Part shown: in pieces, positions 32,221 through 32,610 of the stretch
How positions within the stretch are numbered: position 1 is the stretch's first letter
How the letters are laid out: each line of letters starts with the position of its first letter
NCBI GenBank assembly: GCA_015680685.1
Contig: MNCI01020410.1
Location: forward strand, 117,872-150,481
Reading direction: 5' to 3'
From: Gnetum montanum
Taxonomy: Eukaryota; Streptophyta; Gnetopsida; Gnetales; Gnetaceae
DNA length: 32,610 nucleotides
Made by a program: the position numbers and the translations under genes
The notes under the pieces: model-generated
The model's database searches: none
Seen by the model: the letters and a program-made list of their open reading frames with translations, nothing else
Told to the model about the DNA's origin: nothing

Positions 32221-32540
32221 TGCCCTATATGATAAACCTCAAACATTAAAACTGAGATAGGACCTATCGTCTTTGCAATCAAAATGTGATTGAAGATGAA
32301 TCACACTCCTTGATCTTATTAATTTATTTCCTACTTGTACGCAGTTTAATAAAATTCACTTCTGACATTAATGATAAAAGGATATTATTGGGACAAGGCT
32401 TGGATGATCCGATATGACTTTTCTTAAGTTCCTTGGTAACTATGTAAATGAAGCTTTTAATAACATTCCATATGTGTCAAATAAATCCTCAGGGTCTATG
32501 GATACAATAAAGCTTTGGGTTTCCGGTTCCCAAAACAATA
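32221..32540 (+). mobile_element. Decayed LINE fragment, second copy
   Basis: Related to 31640-32040 at an offset of 480 bp. It reads DRTYRLCNQNVIEDESHSL (32258-32314), then LGNYVNEAFNN near 32433-32463. The first Cys of the zinc cluster is Tyr here. Both copies end with similar TCTA-GGAT-CAATAAA-type sequence. This suggests a partial tandem duplication or two insertions of one family. Confidence 0.6.
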
Positions 32541-32610
32541 AAGAAGTTGCCAGCAAAAAAACTAATACGGTTGGTCTCATTATCAAAGGGATACGTGACA
32601 AATACGAGCT

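Overview
The window reads as AT-rich nuclear DNA of a land plant, most likely a seed plant. The evidence is intron-split plant gene fragments with GT/AG borders, tRNA-derived SINE-like elements, LINE remnants, microsatellites and two single-N positions. The recognisable coding matches are a glycoside hydrolase family 28 (polygalacturonase) N-terminus and the plant form of the autophagy kinase ATG1. I cannot name the species. I see no intact complete protein-coding gene.

Layout. Positions 1-3396 are a left flank without a recognisable gene. It holds simple repeats, a TATA-containing promoter-like block with three identical 10-bp palindromes, and a 105-bp tandem duplication. Positions 3397-22818 are a tandem array of four units (A 3397-8467, B 8468-14366, C 14367-19342, D 19343-22818, the last cut short). 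Each unit carries, in order, a SINE-like segment, a 72-bp coding-phase VNTR, an AT-rich spacer, a 56-bp-type minisatellite, and the 5' part of a polygalacturonase-like gene. That gene part is exon 1, with a long 16-residue repeat tract between a membrane/signal segment and the GH28 start. Exon 2 and a short exon 3 start follow in A, B and C. No copy has the catalytic exons.

The units carry shared lesions. A and C have the same nonsense codon, the same lost exon-3 acceptor and the same VNTR count, while B and D share other variants. This pattern suggests that a two-unit block was itself duplicated. Unit B has an additional internal duplication of about 830 bp that places a second promoter and exon 1 downstream of a truncated one. 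Only D has an unbroken exon 1, but its array ends inside intron 1.

Positions 22819-27681 are AT-rich flank with small duplications and one good minus-strand SINE. From 30925 back to 27682, on the minus strand, lie five exons of an ATG1-type kinase domain. Two in-frame stops and a destroyed splice donor mark it as an unprocessed pseudogene or a decayed gene; its N-terminal lobe lies beyond the window or is missing. Positions 31640-32540 hold two related LINE remnants 480 bp apart.

The most unusual items are the GH28-like protein design (acidic dileucine motif, membrane segment and repeat spacer ahead of the enzyme start), its amplification as a promoter-plus-5'-exons module, and the higher-order A-B-A-B history of the array.
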